Shown: positions 32,745 to 43,256 of the stretch, piece by piece
Layout of the letters: each line of letters begins with the position of its first letter
How positions within the stretch are numbered: the first letter of the stretch is position 1
Source of the DNA: Acanthosepion esculentum
Taxonomy: Eukaryota > Mollusca > Cephalopoda > Sepiida > Sepiidae
Direction of reading: 5' to 3'
NCBI GenBank assembly: GCA_964036315.1
Contig: OZ038498.1
Span: forward strand, 12,449,350-12,513,349
DNA: 64,000 bases
Translations under genes and position numbers: made by a program
Notes under the pieces: generated by a model
Databases searched by the model: none
The model's input: the letters and a program-made list of their open reading frames with translations, nothing else
What the model was told of the DNA's origin: nothing

Positions 32745-32868
32745 AGTTTTAAAATTATTGTAGCAATCGGTTTCTTCCGTCTCTCTTGCCCGTGACACTT
32801 GTAGCCAATGGACCGCAACGATCAACCGTCTTTTTCCTCATCGTCCCGTTCTTTCCGTTTTTATCTCT
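32745..32868 (-). repeat. Possible LTR fragment (right) around the gag remnant
   Basis: The partner of 30727-30872. It lies about 230 bp upstream of the gag remnant in the minus orientation, as a 5' LTR would. I could not recognise a primer-binding site in 32520-32745. Confidence 0.5.
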
Positions 32869-32954
32869 CACAAAAAAGATACTCTACCGAAAGATCTATT
32901 TTAAATATTTGACCCGCAAAGCCGCCATTTCTTTCTTCGGTGGACAATTTACAA

Positions 32955-33600
32955 AGCAAGGTGCCATGCTTAATGGATGTCAGTTATCAGTTATCTCCTG
33001 TTAATACCCATCTCCAAGTTCTCCACTGCCTTAACGGGGTATTGAACTCACACTCTTTGGGTCCTGTCACTGGATCTAACTAACGCCTTTATCCACTGTG
33101 CCATGTATCCTTGAGGATATCTGTATATAACTTTCTGGATATTATAAACCTTCATATCTTATGTCTTCAGTGAATAGTCCGAATAATATAAATAGTGTGC
33201 ATAATACCTCATCTCAAAAATATAGACAGATAAAGAGGCTAAGGCAGTGGAGAACTATCAGAGGGAAATTAACAGGAAATAACTGATAACTGACATCCAT
33301 TAAACATGTCACGTGGAACTAGAACAATCTACACCAGTGAGCGAAATAAAGGGTTCAGTTCGATATTCCAACCACCAAAAACTTGTAATAAATATGGCGA
33401 CAACGATGAGGACAATAGTCCAAATAATGTAAATAGTGTACATAATACCTCATCTCATAAATATAGACAGATACTGAAAGGCCAAAACGTTGTGATAAAT
33501 GTGGCGACAAAGATGAGAACAATAGACTGAATAATATAAATAATGTACATAATAACTCATCTCAAAAATATAGACAGATACTAAAGAATGAAATAATGAA
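32955..33600. mobile_element. Inverted PLE terminal repeats, hairpin deleted
   Basis: Minus-orientation half 32962-33110 holds the tRNA-like head (B box complement GTATTGAACTCAC at about 33039-33051). Plus-orientation half 33175-33600 holds GCAGTGGAGAACTATCAG, ACTAGAACAATCTACACC and then three monomer-like units. Between CCAACCACC and AAAACTTGTAAT (about 33377) the CTGAAGA-GGCC...GGCC-GAAAC hairpin is missing. Confidence 0.75.
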
Positions 33601-33779
33601 CAGGTTTATAGAAGAACACTGATGTCTCCTATGAGACCGCTTATTATCTGAACTGATAGTTCTAGTAACTTTTGATTATCATTATCATGAGAGCTGTACA
33701 CTGCAAATCAGTGTAATTTCTCATATTAGTAAACTTTCTAAATAACTCTTATCAGTACTATCAAAATCTCACCTCCCGT

Positions 33780-34180
33780 TGCTAACTCTCATTATTGCTG
33801 GTATTATTTTTTTTCCATTTTTTTTTAATGGGTTATTTAATGTCGACAACATTGTTATTGCTGGTAATAAATTTTCAAGAAACATGTATAGTTGGTAATT
33901 TTTTTTTAAATGTAGAAATGGTAATAATGTATGGCTGGTAATAATTTTTTAAAAAGTATTTCTGGTATCAAAACCCATTTTTACATTTTCATAGTGTTTC
34001 AATACCAGTTTGTGGGTTAACTATTTGCCCATAGCTGGGAACCTAACAGGTGCTACCACCCCGGCTCAGGGTGGACTTGGGAACACCAGCAATTAAGAGG
34101 TAGTTTCACGCACCTCAAAACCTCCTGGTCAGAGGCCTTGCTGTTGGATGTAGTTTATCGTCCTACCTAGGACGCTCTTT
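33780..34180 (-). repeat. Interspersed repeat C, copy 2
   Basis: Reverse-strand copy of the body at 17590-17945, with AACTATTTGCCCATAGCTGG, CAGGTGCTACCACCCC, GGAACACCAGCAATTAAGAG, CACCTCAAAACCTCCTGGTC and GTAGTTTATCGTCCTACC. Only about one unit of the 30-bp array remains. Confidence 0.75.
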
Positions 34181-34434
34181 TGAAAACAGCCACAGATTAC
34201 GTGATTAATAGATAAATTGGCAGCTTCCTTCGATTCCACTAATCACAATTGCCAGAGTTTCACCAACAGACAACGCCACGTAGAGAAATATGGACGATCT
34301 ACTAAAATATTGATCAGTGGATAAATTTACAATGAGGTAAATATGCCATTCAGATACATTTATGACATGCAAGTATTTTCACAAAATATGAACGAAAATA
34401 AAGATTATTAAGTTACTATAAAAACGGAATTAAT

Positions 34435-34437
<3 letters not shown>

Positions 34438-34467
<30 letters not shown>
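34438..34467. repeat. (CA)n microsatellite
   Basis: About 14 CA units. Confidence 0.93.
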
Positions 34468-34469
<2 letters not shown>

Positions 34470-34539
34470 GACGGACAATTATATGCGCATGCGTATTTTT
34501 AGGTACATAGTGCATAGATATATATAGTTGCTATTTACT

Positions 34540-34857
34540 GACCTCCCACAAGGTCAAGATGTGGCACAAGTTTAATGTGGGAAAGGGGAGTGGGGGGTTG
34601 ACCCGAGTGTTTCCACTCAGGTAGCTTGTCCAAGCTGGTCTTAGCTGGTCATAGCTGGTCTTAGCTTGTCCAAGCTGGTCAGAGCTGGTCAAAGCTGGTC
34701 ATAGCTTGACGTAGCCGCGATACTACCAGCGCAGGGACGAATCCCTGCGACCGGCCTGTATCAGTGAGCAATCCCAGCCTAAAGGCGATCATTCAGCGAG
34801 TAATCTTCGAACAGATACTACACTTTGATCTTAGTCTAAAGGCCGAGAAATCCCGGA
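34540..34857 (-). mobile_element. SINE-like repeat with U2 snRNA-derived 5' head
   Basis: Read on the minus strand, 34850-34809 closely matches the first 45 or so bases of U2 snRNA: TTCTCGGCCTTT, then CTAAGATCAA and GTGTAGTATCTGTTC, with two substitutions and one inserted A. Downstream come the small hairpins GCAGGGATTCGTCCCTGC and CGCCTTTAGGC, a run of GACCAGCTnTGACCAGCT decamers (34628-34712), and then the CCCACATTAAA...CTTGTGCCAC block shared with 8040-8580. It is not a working U2 gene, since the Sm site and 3' stem-loops are absent. A U2-headed SINE-like element, or a U2 pseudogene fused to that repeat, are the alternatives. Confidence 0.72.
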
Positions 34858-34881
34858 GTTGGATTCATCCGGATGATACAT

Positions 34882-34933
34882 GCATGACGTAATCAATATA
34901 TTTATGACGTAATCGATATATGTATGACGTAAA
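34882..34933. promoter_or_regulatory. Triplet of TGACGTAA motifs
   Basis: TGACGTAA occurs three times at about 23-bp spacing (near 34885, 34908 and 34925), separated by TCnATATAT. The motif fits CREB/ATF or PAR-bZIP sites. No gene start is recognisable nearby, so function is unproven. Confidence 0.35.
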
Positions 34934-36415
34934 AAGAACGCGGATGTATTTTATCGTCATACCCAGAACGTGTTTTCCTGTATTTCGCAAGTGTAATACA
35001 TTTCAGTTGTTACCTTTGAGGATGTGGTATTATGGTATATGGAGATTTGGTTGGCGACGGACGAGTTTTTGTGGTGAACGTGCAAATTGTAATGAGTGAA
35101 TGGGCCGTGAATCGAATTAACTAGGTATAGGATAGTTAGTGAAGACCAGCCTCAACCCCTCCCCTTTTTCGGCCTTGTGCCATAATTGTATCCTTATATA
35201 CAATAAATATCCATTTCATTTATCACTGGTAGCTTCATCAATCCAAAAATCATATAAAATTTCCGGCATCTATTTTTCAATCCTATCTGGTCTAGCTGTC
35301 TTAGGTAAACCTAACCTCAGATTTTAATATTATACGTCTTTTTGAAACCCACTATACGTCTTTATGTATTGTAAGTTTCTTTATCTGTTATAGAAATGTC
35401 ATTCCTTTTTTTATTATGAATTTTCCCCTGTTTAATTTTTATACATACTGCCAGTGAGAACTTTTCATTTTCTGTTATTCTTTTAATCTTTTTACGCATG
35501 TGCACTACGTCTCTTTTTTGGTTTTCTTTTCAGTCACTGTGCCGCTCTCATTAGTTTACTGGCTCTTAATCCGGATGTCTTTCTTATCACTTTTATATTG
35601 GGTGTCATTTCTTGACGTTACCCGCCGCCATTTCTTTCATTCCCGTGTGAATTTCATGTTATCAACATTTTTTCTTGCCTTTCTTCCTGTAAGATAACAT
35701 TTTTGCTATTGTCATTAGTGCTTCTTTCAAGGTATCCCTAGCCTACTTACATAAGTTTTTGCTATGAATTTTGAAACTTGAAGTTAAGGCATTGCTTTGG
35801 GATTCTTCTATATTAATAATATTAATCTTAGTTTTCATATGACAAACCTGATTGTTCACACACTCAGTATTTATGTTTCAGTGTGCAGAACTGTATTTTA
35901 AAACTTTTGTTGATGGCTATTATGGCCCTGATTTTAATGTTTCCTTTCAGGTTTTTTCACTAATTGATCCCTTTTCCTGCATTCGTTACGTTACCCAAGT
36001 ACATTTTCGGCCATTTCATTATCTTATTTTCCTACTGTTGCATTTAGTTTCCATAAACATTGATCGGTTCCTGTGACTTTCTATGGTATTTTGCAATTTT
36101 TAGTGTGTTGTAAATATACTTTATCATATATTTATCTAATATTAGTCCGACTCCTCTTTATTTTTCCCTCCTCATGCGTATATGATTCCATGATCGTTGC
36201 TTTTAACACACCATTTGTTTTTCCATTTCATTTCACATACTTCCGGAATATTGATATACAGCTTCTTCTTTTTTTATAGTTATGTATTTTTTAGCATTCA
36301 ACGGCCTGAGCTGATTTTATCTTTTTTGCAGTGATTTACTAAATGACCACCAGACAGCAACTGTTGCATGTAACTCCGCTTAACATTCGATGAGGTCACA
36401 TCGTTTTTTATTTTT
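34934..36415. other. Intergenic, no gene recognised
   Basis: T-rich plus strand. Several frames of 60-80 codons (35139, 35500, 35852, 36073) are rich in F and L and have no recognisable domain. I suspect decayed element sequence but cannot name it. Confidence 0.4.
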
Positions 36416-36419
36416 TGAT

Positions 36420-36490
36420 TCGTTTTACGGTATATCAACCTCAATGGGTTATTTAATGCCGACAAGATTTTTTATTGCTGCTAATATTTT

Positions 36491-36552
<62 letters not shown>

Positions 36553-36990
36553 CAGTATGTATTGGTTTGGTTTGGTTTGTTTTACGGCATATCAACCTCA
36601 ATGGGTTATTTAATGCCGACTAGATTTTTATTTCAAAAATGTATTACTGGTAATAATTATTTTCTTCAAAATTTATTGCCAGTATTAATTTTTTACAAAA
36701 ATGTATTGATGGTATTAAAACCTATTTTTATACTTTCATAATGCTTTGAACCGTGTTTAGGGATTAACTATTTGCCCATAGCTGGGGTCCTAACAGGTAC
36801 TACCACCCCGAGTCAGGATGGACCAGGGAACATCAGCAATTAAGAGGTAGTTCCACGCTTCTCAAAACCTCCTGATCAGAGGCCTTGATGTTGGATATAG
36901 GACGTGTATGTAGTTTAGCGTCTTACCCAAAACGTGTATGTAGTTTAGCGTCTTACCCAGGACGTGGGTTACATCGTTTTATGATTGTGC
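36420..36990 (-). repeat. Interspersed repeat C, copy 3, with internal (ATCT)n
   Basis: Reverse-strand copy. The 3' tail motif TTTTACGG-ATATCAACCTCAATGG appears twice (about 36423 and 36580), around an ATCT tract (36493-36553). The body runs from AACTATTTGCCCATAGCTGG to AAAACCTCCTGATCAGAGGC, then three 30-bp units (36895-36970). The GGTTTGG repeats at about 36563-36578 look like a LINE-type 3' tail. Confidence 0.76.
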
Positions 36991-37004
36991 ATTGTGTACC
37001 AATC

Positions 37005-37195
37005 TGGTCTCAAAGATGACTTAAGAAATGCACAAAGGTGGTACTCTACAATACCTGTGTACTGATGTGCCTGCTATACTCCTGTGAGACATGAGTTGCG
37101 AACCGTAGACACACAATCTAGAGAGGTTTCATCAATGCTATTTGAGATGGATTGATATTTGCGCCGATACGACTACACATAGGCAATGAAAGGGG
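37005..37195 (+). pseudogene. Short LINE RT C-terminal fragment
   Basis: The plus-strand reading holds KVVLYNTCVLMCLLYSCET, then ANRRHT, with stops after. It corresponds to the VYxAxVLxxLLYxCETW block of non-LTR RTs and is the same family as the minus fragment at 38640-39000. About 60 codons remain, and at least two stops are present. Confidence 0.65.
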
Positions 37196-37269
37196 GACGC
37201 TGACAATTTAAATTGTTTTTAATATATGTTTTAGGAAGATAGTCTAGTCGATTTCATTTAGTTCCTTTT

Positions 37270-37400
37270 CCCCATCCTAACAGGTGCTACCACCTCGCGT
37301 CAGGGTGGATCTGGGAACAGCATCAATTAAGAGGGGGTTCAACACTCCTCAAAACATCCAATCTCCTGTTCAGAAGTCTTGCTTGCGGATATAGTTTATC
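37270..37400 (-). repeat. Interspersed repeat C, fragment
   Basis: TCCTAACAGGTGCTACCACC, TCAGGGTGGA, AATTAAGAG and TATAGTTTATCGT match repeat C. Confidence 0.7.
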
Positions 37401-37759
37401 GTTAAATACAATGTATCTAAATGCAGATTAAATGCATGCCATGATGGATCCTCACCTCTTGTATAAATCAACAATGTCTATTGACAATGCTTAACACCAA
37501 CTTGATATTTTCCCTGTTAAAAAGTTGAATAATGTTAATACATGTAACATTACGGATAAAAAATAGTGAATTTTATATACTAGTGTTTTTTTAAAACTTA
37601 ACACGAGCCAATCAAATTCATAGATTTGGTAAAAAAAAAAAAAGACGTCTCGAAAATTTTTTATCCTTTAATAGTCAGTTGTGCTTATTTAAATTAATAT
37701 CTTATATAAATGTAGGTATTAAAAAAAGCAAATATCTGATCTATATCTCTGAAATGAAG

Positions 37760-38595
37760 TATTATCATTACTTGCGTTATTTACATTATTCGGACTGGGC
37801 CCAGTGGATAAAGACATTGATTAGATCCAGTGACTAGACTAAAAGAGGTGTGAGTTCAATACCAGACTACAGCAGTGGTGAACCAACAACTTGAAGAGTT
37901 GAGTTAAAGGGAAATAACTTAGACATCCTGAAGAGGTATGATACGTGGAACTAGAACAATTTACCCCCGGTGGACGAAATAAAGAGTTCGGCTCGAAATT
38001 TCAATCACATGAAGAAGGCCGTTACGTACAACGGCCGAAACGTTGTGAATATGGCAATGAAGATGGGGATAACAGTCCGAATAATGTAAATAATGCAAGT
38101 AATCATAATACCTCATCTCAGAGATATAGAGGCCGAAACGTTGTGAATATGGAAATGAAGATGAGGATAACAGTCCGAATAATGTAAATAATGCAAATAA
38201 TCATAATACCTCATTTTAGAGATATAGAGGCCGAAACGTTGTGAATATGGCAATGAAGATGAGGATAACAGTCCGAATAATGTAAATAATGCAAGTAATC
38301 ATAATACCTCATCTCAGAGATGAAGTGTCTGAAACGTTGTGAATATGGCAATGAAGATGGGGATAACAGTCCGAATAATGTAAATAATGCAAGTAATCAT
38401 AATACCTCATCTCAGAGATATAGAGGCTGAAACGTTGTGAATATGGCAATGAAGATGGCGATAACAGTACAAATAATATAAATAATGCAAGTAATCATAA
38501 TACCTCATTTCAGAGATATAGGGACTGAAATGTTGTGAATATGGCAATGAAGATGGGGAAAACAGTCCGAATAATGAAAATAATGCAAGTAAAAA
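37760..38595 (+). mobile_element. PLE terminal repeat with six tandem 98-bp monomers
   Basis: The tRNA-like head (CCCAGTGGATAAAGACATTG at 37799, B-box-like GTGAGTTCAATACC near 37850) is followed by ACTAGAACAATTTACCCCC, a mutated ATGAAGA core, GGCCGTTACGTACAACGGCC, GAAAC near 38037 and six monomers. Monomer starts at about 38036, 38133, 38232, 38330, 38428 and 38527 give a period of about 98 bp. It shows the array growing at the 3' side of the ribozyme-like hairpin. Confidence 0.85.
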
Positions 38596-38639
38596 AGCAA
38601 ATGATAAGATAGCAAGGGCCATAAAGCATTGCCCGGTGC

Positions 38640-39000
38640 CTCCAGTCAGGCTCTCCCTCAGTCGGAGGATTTGGGAGTAGTGTGCATCGATCTCGCACAG
38701 GAGTATAGCATGCACGTCAGTACACAGGCATTGTAAACTACTAAATCTCTGTATACTTCTAAAGTCTTCCCCAAGACCAGATTCAATCTTTTGAAGCTGC
38801 AAAAGTATCCGTTGTGCCTCTTAACACGAGCAGGTATTTCACGTTCAAGAGTGACGTTTCTATTTATAGTCGTTCCCAGTGTATGTCAATCTGTCCACTC
38901 CCTTTCACCTTGTGGTCATATATCGATTGTTCGATTTAAGGTGAATCCAAAGCAGGTTAGAACATAATTACTGTCTTGTTAAGGCTGATAGTAAGGCGTC
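38640..39000 (-). pseudogene. LINE RT C-terminal fragment
   Basis: The minus-strand reading gives TISLNKT-IMF, then LGTTINRNVTLEREIPARV, KTLEVYRDLVVYNACV and LTCMLYSCA. It matches the YLGSTIS...VYKAVVLxxLLYxC region of non-LTR RTs, with frameshifts and stops upstream. Both ends are lost. A 131-codon frame in another phase (38407-38802) is a shadow. Confidence 0.65.
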
Positions 39001-39034
39001 TTTACACACCAACATATATACAGACGCACATATA

Positions 39035-39400
39035 CAGGGTGTCCATAAAATCCGTGTGCACTTTAAAAAATTTATAACTTTATTTGTATTTGCGATAGAA
39101 ATCATTTGTAAAAAGGATTAGAAAGAAGTAAATCTATATCTTTTAAGGTTTTATTGAATTTTTATTTAAGTTTCCACATGTCCTCCATCATTAGCAATAC
39201 AAAGGGTAATACGATTTTGCAGTTCACGGAAGACATTTGCCAACTGATTTACAGTAATGCCTGAAATCACATTAGTTATTTTAGCTATACTTAAAACTAG
39301 GTACATTAAACTTTATAACATTTTTTTACAGATTATTTCTATCGCAAATACAAATAGTTATAATTTTTTTAATGAGCACACGAACTTTATGGACACCCTG
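39035..39400 (-). mobile_element. Mariner-derived MITE (family 2, copy a)
   Basis: The ends CAGGGTGTCCATAAA and TTTATGGACACCCTG define 366 bp. TA flanks the left end (39033-39034). The inner sequence on the minus strand (about 39262-39165) retains codons for QLANVF-ELQNRI and GGHVE, the terminal motif of mariner-type transposases. The partner is at 54824-55173 in opposite orientation. Confidence 0.88.
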
Positions 39401-39404
39401 AATA

Positions 39405-40160
39405 CTAACAAAGACTGTCTTTTGGGTAAAACAGAAAAGCGTCGACTATGATTTACTGGAGGATAACGCTTTTAAGGCAAGCTTTCTATGTAAGTTAAAT
39501 GATCAGTATTAATGGCAAAGAAATAAAAGAAAGGAACCTTATCTAATCTCTGATAAGCGCATTCATTTCGGCAAAACTTGAAGTCGAGAAATAGACGTTT
39601 AACTTTTTAATTTGTTTACAGTATATTAAGCGAATATAACAAACTTAGCTGGAAATCGAACTGAGATTACAGTTGTTCAGGCTTGCACAACACCACAGGG
39701 ACTCACACCAATAATGCTAAGATTTCCAGAGACAAACAGATGCTAGATACCCGGATTAGCACTGAGATGAATTGTGTTTCCTTGTCATAGACAGATACAC
39801 TTTATGGAAGGCTTGGATCAAAGTGGGTTATTTACGCACCCGGATACAAAACCAATTATTTCTACGCCCCCGTACTTACATACGTACATAGATATTCAAA
39901 ATTATTCCACCATAATTTCATGTTCATAAATTTAAATCATTCCGCCTCTTTCTCTTTCTTCCTCTCCCCCAATACGATATCTGTACCGCTCGAATTTAAC
40001 CTGGAGTAATTATCTCCGTTTATATTTGGTCTGCAGGTCTGAAAGATTGAAGGTTATATTTTTATGGCTATCATGAAATAAAGATTGTTACCCATGGTAT
40101 TTTAAGCGTTTGATATTAATTAATTAATTAGTCAATTAACTAATAATAATAATATATAAA
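39405..40160. other. Intergenic, no gene recognised
   Basis: AT-rich with short TTAATTAATTA runs near 40115-40130. No coding similarity. Confidence 0.4.
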
Positions 40161-40162
40161 TA

Positions 40163-40357
40163 AACATTCAGAAGCGACAGGCTGTTTCAAGCTAGAGGCA
40201 AACGTCAGGCCGCCTGTCGATTGTGTCTAGTATCAAACAGCCTGTCGTCTATGAGTGTTGACTTCAATATTCACTTTTATATTTACACACGCTCTATCTC
40301 TGATATTGAGCACTTTATCCCATAAATATAGCATATCTTAAAACTATATTTCTTCTT

Positions 40358-40362
<5 letters not shown>
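40163..40362. repeat. TA-embedded repeat E, copy 1 (partial palindrome)
   Basis: The inverted pair CGACAGGCTGTTT...AAACAGCCTGTCG spans about 40177-40250. After it come TGTTGACTTCAATATTCAC, CACGCTCTATCTCTGATATT and GAGCACTTTATCCCATAAAT. The right side matches 40490-40600. It ends at a TA tract. Confidence 0.75.

Positions 40363-40405
<43 letters not shown>
40363..40405. repeat. (TA)n microsatellite
   Basis: About 21 TA units between the two repeat E copies. Confidence 0.95.
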
Positions 40406-40406
<1 letters not shown>

Positions 40407-40409
<3 letters not shown>

Positions 40410-40600
40410 TGGACATGGAAGTCAGCACTTAGAGACGCCAGTCTGTTTCATGCTAGTGCAATCGTCAGTAGCATGAAACAGACTGTCGCCTCTAAGTGCT
40501 GACTTCCATGTCCACTTTTATATTTACACACGCTCTATCTCTGATATTGAGCACTTTATCCCATAAATATAGCACACTTTAAGACTATATTTCTGCATAT
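40407..40600. repeat. TA-embedded repeat E, copy 2 (palindrome with hammerhead-like core)
   Basis: Arms of about 50 bp (40407-40457 and 40469-40520) pair almost perfectly. On the minus strand the loop region reads CTGACGA, T, TGC-ACTA-GCA, T, GAAAC, which is the core and a 3-bp stem II of a hammerhead. I could not place stems I and III convincingly. In copy 1 the core is CTGACGT. Confidence 0.72.
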
Positions 40601-40637
40601 GTAGATATGTAGAGTGTATGTAAATATAAAAGTGTCC

Positions 40638-41094
<457 letters not shown>

Positions 41095-41187
<93 letters not shown>
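41095..41187. repeat. (TA)n microsatellite
   Basis: About 46 TA units to the right of repeat D copy 2. Confidence 0.95.
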
Positions 41188-41188
<1 letters not shown>

Positions 41189-41257
41189 CATAATGAGAAG
41201 CCACGTATACTTTCTTGATTTAATTTAATTTGCAACTTTTCAGTTGTTTTCTCCATA

Positions 41258-41261
<4 letters not shown>

Positions 41262-41313
<52 letters not shown>

Positions 41314-41362
41314 ATGTAGATAGATAGATAGGTAGATAGATAGATAGATAGATAGATAGAGG
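41262..41362. repeat. (TA)n-(TG)n-(TAGA)n compound microsatellite
   Basis: TA to about 41296, TG to about 41313, then TAGA tetranucleotides to about 41360. Confidence 0.95.
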
Positions 41363-41369
41363 AGAGAGA

Positions 41370-41950
41370 AATAGTACAAAATAAAAAATTATCCTTTACA
41401 TTCTATCCATCTTAGTTGTATACTCTCGTTACTTTCAAGTTCCAGTCGACAAATTTTGTTACTTGAACTTGCGCGCCAAATGGAACACCGCTGATCAAAT
41501 CTTCATTTCAGCACCTTGAAGGATAAATGCCTACATAGTTCGCCCTCAGTCTATACCACTTAAAATTCAGCTTGGGGCCGCATCACACCATCCAGCTGTT
41601 CAGAGTAGCCTTTTCTCCTATTCAAGCCAAATGTCTTCATATAATACTGAGTAACCGAACGAAGTTAACAGTGTGAACGCAAGATAAATTAAAACTTACA
41701 CGATAAATATCAATGAAAACTTCGTAGCTAAAATTGTTGAATATTTTACACCTTGTTCTAGGAATCAGTGTTCGAGCCCGGATAAAAGCAGCATTTTGAA
41801 TGCTGTTGGCATCAACACACTATTTTTACTCTAACCTGACTTTTGGAAATTTAAAGCATGACAGGCGAAGGTAGATATTTCCAGGCCTGATTGAATAAGA
41901 TAATGATTTTGAACAGCATCTTTAGTAACAAGTTGTATATATGATTTCTA
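41370..41950. other. Intergenic, probably decayed LINE flank
   Basis: No clear feature. The right part may be 3' sequence of the LINE at 41955-42440, which reads on the minus strand, but I could not identify codons. Confidence 0.35.
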
Positions 41951-41954
41951 CTTG

Positions 41955-42440
41955 TTATCTAGAATGAGTTGAAACCTAATAGACCTCCAAAGCATGGTAC
42001 TTTCTTGAAAATGTGACCATTCATCGTCACTAGAGAAATCCATGGTCGAACGGTGATGACGAAGCGATACTAGCTTGGTTAGTGAGATATTGAAAGTTAC
42101 AAGCCAGTTCTTTCCTCGTCGATCAACTGCCAGTCACCGATTATCTTGATTTGGGGAGGTACTTCTATAACCCTTCGTATCATTTGCGCAGATGTTTACT
42201 AATGATCAGTAAATGTTCTTCGGCGCATCATTAGCAAAATGTTGAAAAAGAGTATGACCAAGGGGACAGTCTTTGGGAGAGCCTTCAGGGGCGCCTTGTG
42301 GAGAGCTTGCGTTAATTCCATGGGGTTTAATAAACCTTCATGAACCTGTAATCGTAGAACCTCTCCGGTCATTCAAAACTTCTAACGCAGCGACTGATCA
42401 ATAAAGACCGCTTCGATCTCAGACCTGCCCTATTCCACAT
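41955..42440 (-). pseudogene. LINE reverse transcriptase palm domain, decayed
   Basis: The minus-strand reading retains GAPEGSPKDCPLGHTLF and NDAPKN (the GxPQGSxLGPxLFxxxIND motif), VNICANDT (the FADDT catalytic box with the first Asp changed to Asn), and GKNWLVTFNISLTKLVSLRHH with SSDDEWSHFQES after it. The order and spacing are those of a CR1/Jockey-like RT. Several stops and at least one frameshift are present. Loss of a catalytic aspartate would alone inactivate it. Confidence 0.75.
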
Positions 42441-42721
42441 TGTGATTTAAGTTTGATCGTAAGGAGGCGAAGATCGAATCGTCGCAGGTATCTTCGTGCT
42501 GGGCTAGTCCAAGTAGGGCGAAGACCTACGGGGAAAAAATAACACTCAGATAAATTGAACAAGAAGTAAATACTTATTTTTATATTAGTCCTACGTACAT
42601 TAATTGGTTATATCAGAGTTCGCATGCAATTAATTATCAGGCCAACCCGTACAAAGCTGAAATCGGCAGGCAATCACGTAAAGTGCATCACGACCAGTGG
42701 CTGGGACGAAATCTCTGCCTT

Positions 42722-43256
42722 CTCTCTCCTGTCTCTCTCAGTCTCCGTCTCGTCTCCGTCTCGTCTCCGTCTCGTCTCGTCTCCGTCTCCGTCTCGTCTC
42801 GTCTCGTCTCCGTCTCCGTCTCCATCTCGTCTCGTCTGCGTCTCGTCTCCGTCTTCGTCTTCATCTTGTCTCGTCTCCGTCTCGTTCCGTCTCCGTCTCG
42901 TCTTGTCTCCGTCTCCGTCTTCGTTTCGTCTCCGTCTCGTCTCCGTCTCCGTCTCGTCTTCGTCTCCGTCTCTTCCCCGTCTCCGTCTCGTCTCCGTCTC
43001 CGTCTCGTCTCCGTCTCCGTCTCCCTCTCCGTCTCCGTTTCCGTCTCCGTCTCCGTCTCCGTCTCCGTCTCCCTCTCCGTTTCCGTCTCCGTCTCCGTCT
43101 CCCTCTCCGTCTCCGTCTTCGTTTCCGTCTCCGTCTCCGTCTCCGTCTCGGCTCGTCTCCGTCTCGGCTCGTCTCCGTCTCGGCTCGTCTCCGTCTCCGT
43201 CTCCCTCTCCGTTTCCGTCTCCGTCTCCGTCTCCGTCTCGGCTCGTCTCCGTCCGT
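42722..43256. repeat. CGTCTC hexamer satellite (about 530 bp)
   Basis: CGTCTC and CGTCTCC units dominate, with CTC and TTC variants. GC content is far above the surroundings, and C/T lies on one strand. All forward and reverse frames stay open for 200-267 codons and give dipeptide-rich products (VS, RL, SP; GD, ET). I treat these as artefacts of the hexamer. Confidence 0.93.

Noticed and set aside
34809..34850. A functional U2 snRNA gene
   Set aside because: Only the 5' 45 or so bases match. Branch-point-pairing region downstream, Sm site and 3' stem-loops are absent.
38407..38802. 131-codon minus-strand frame as a host gene
   Set aside because: It runs through PLE monomers, and another phase of the same strand matches a LINE RT tail.
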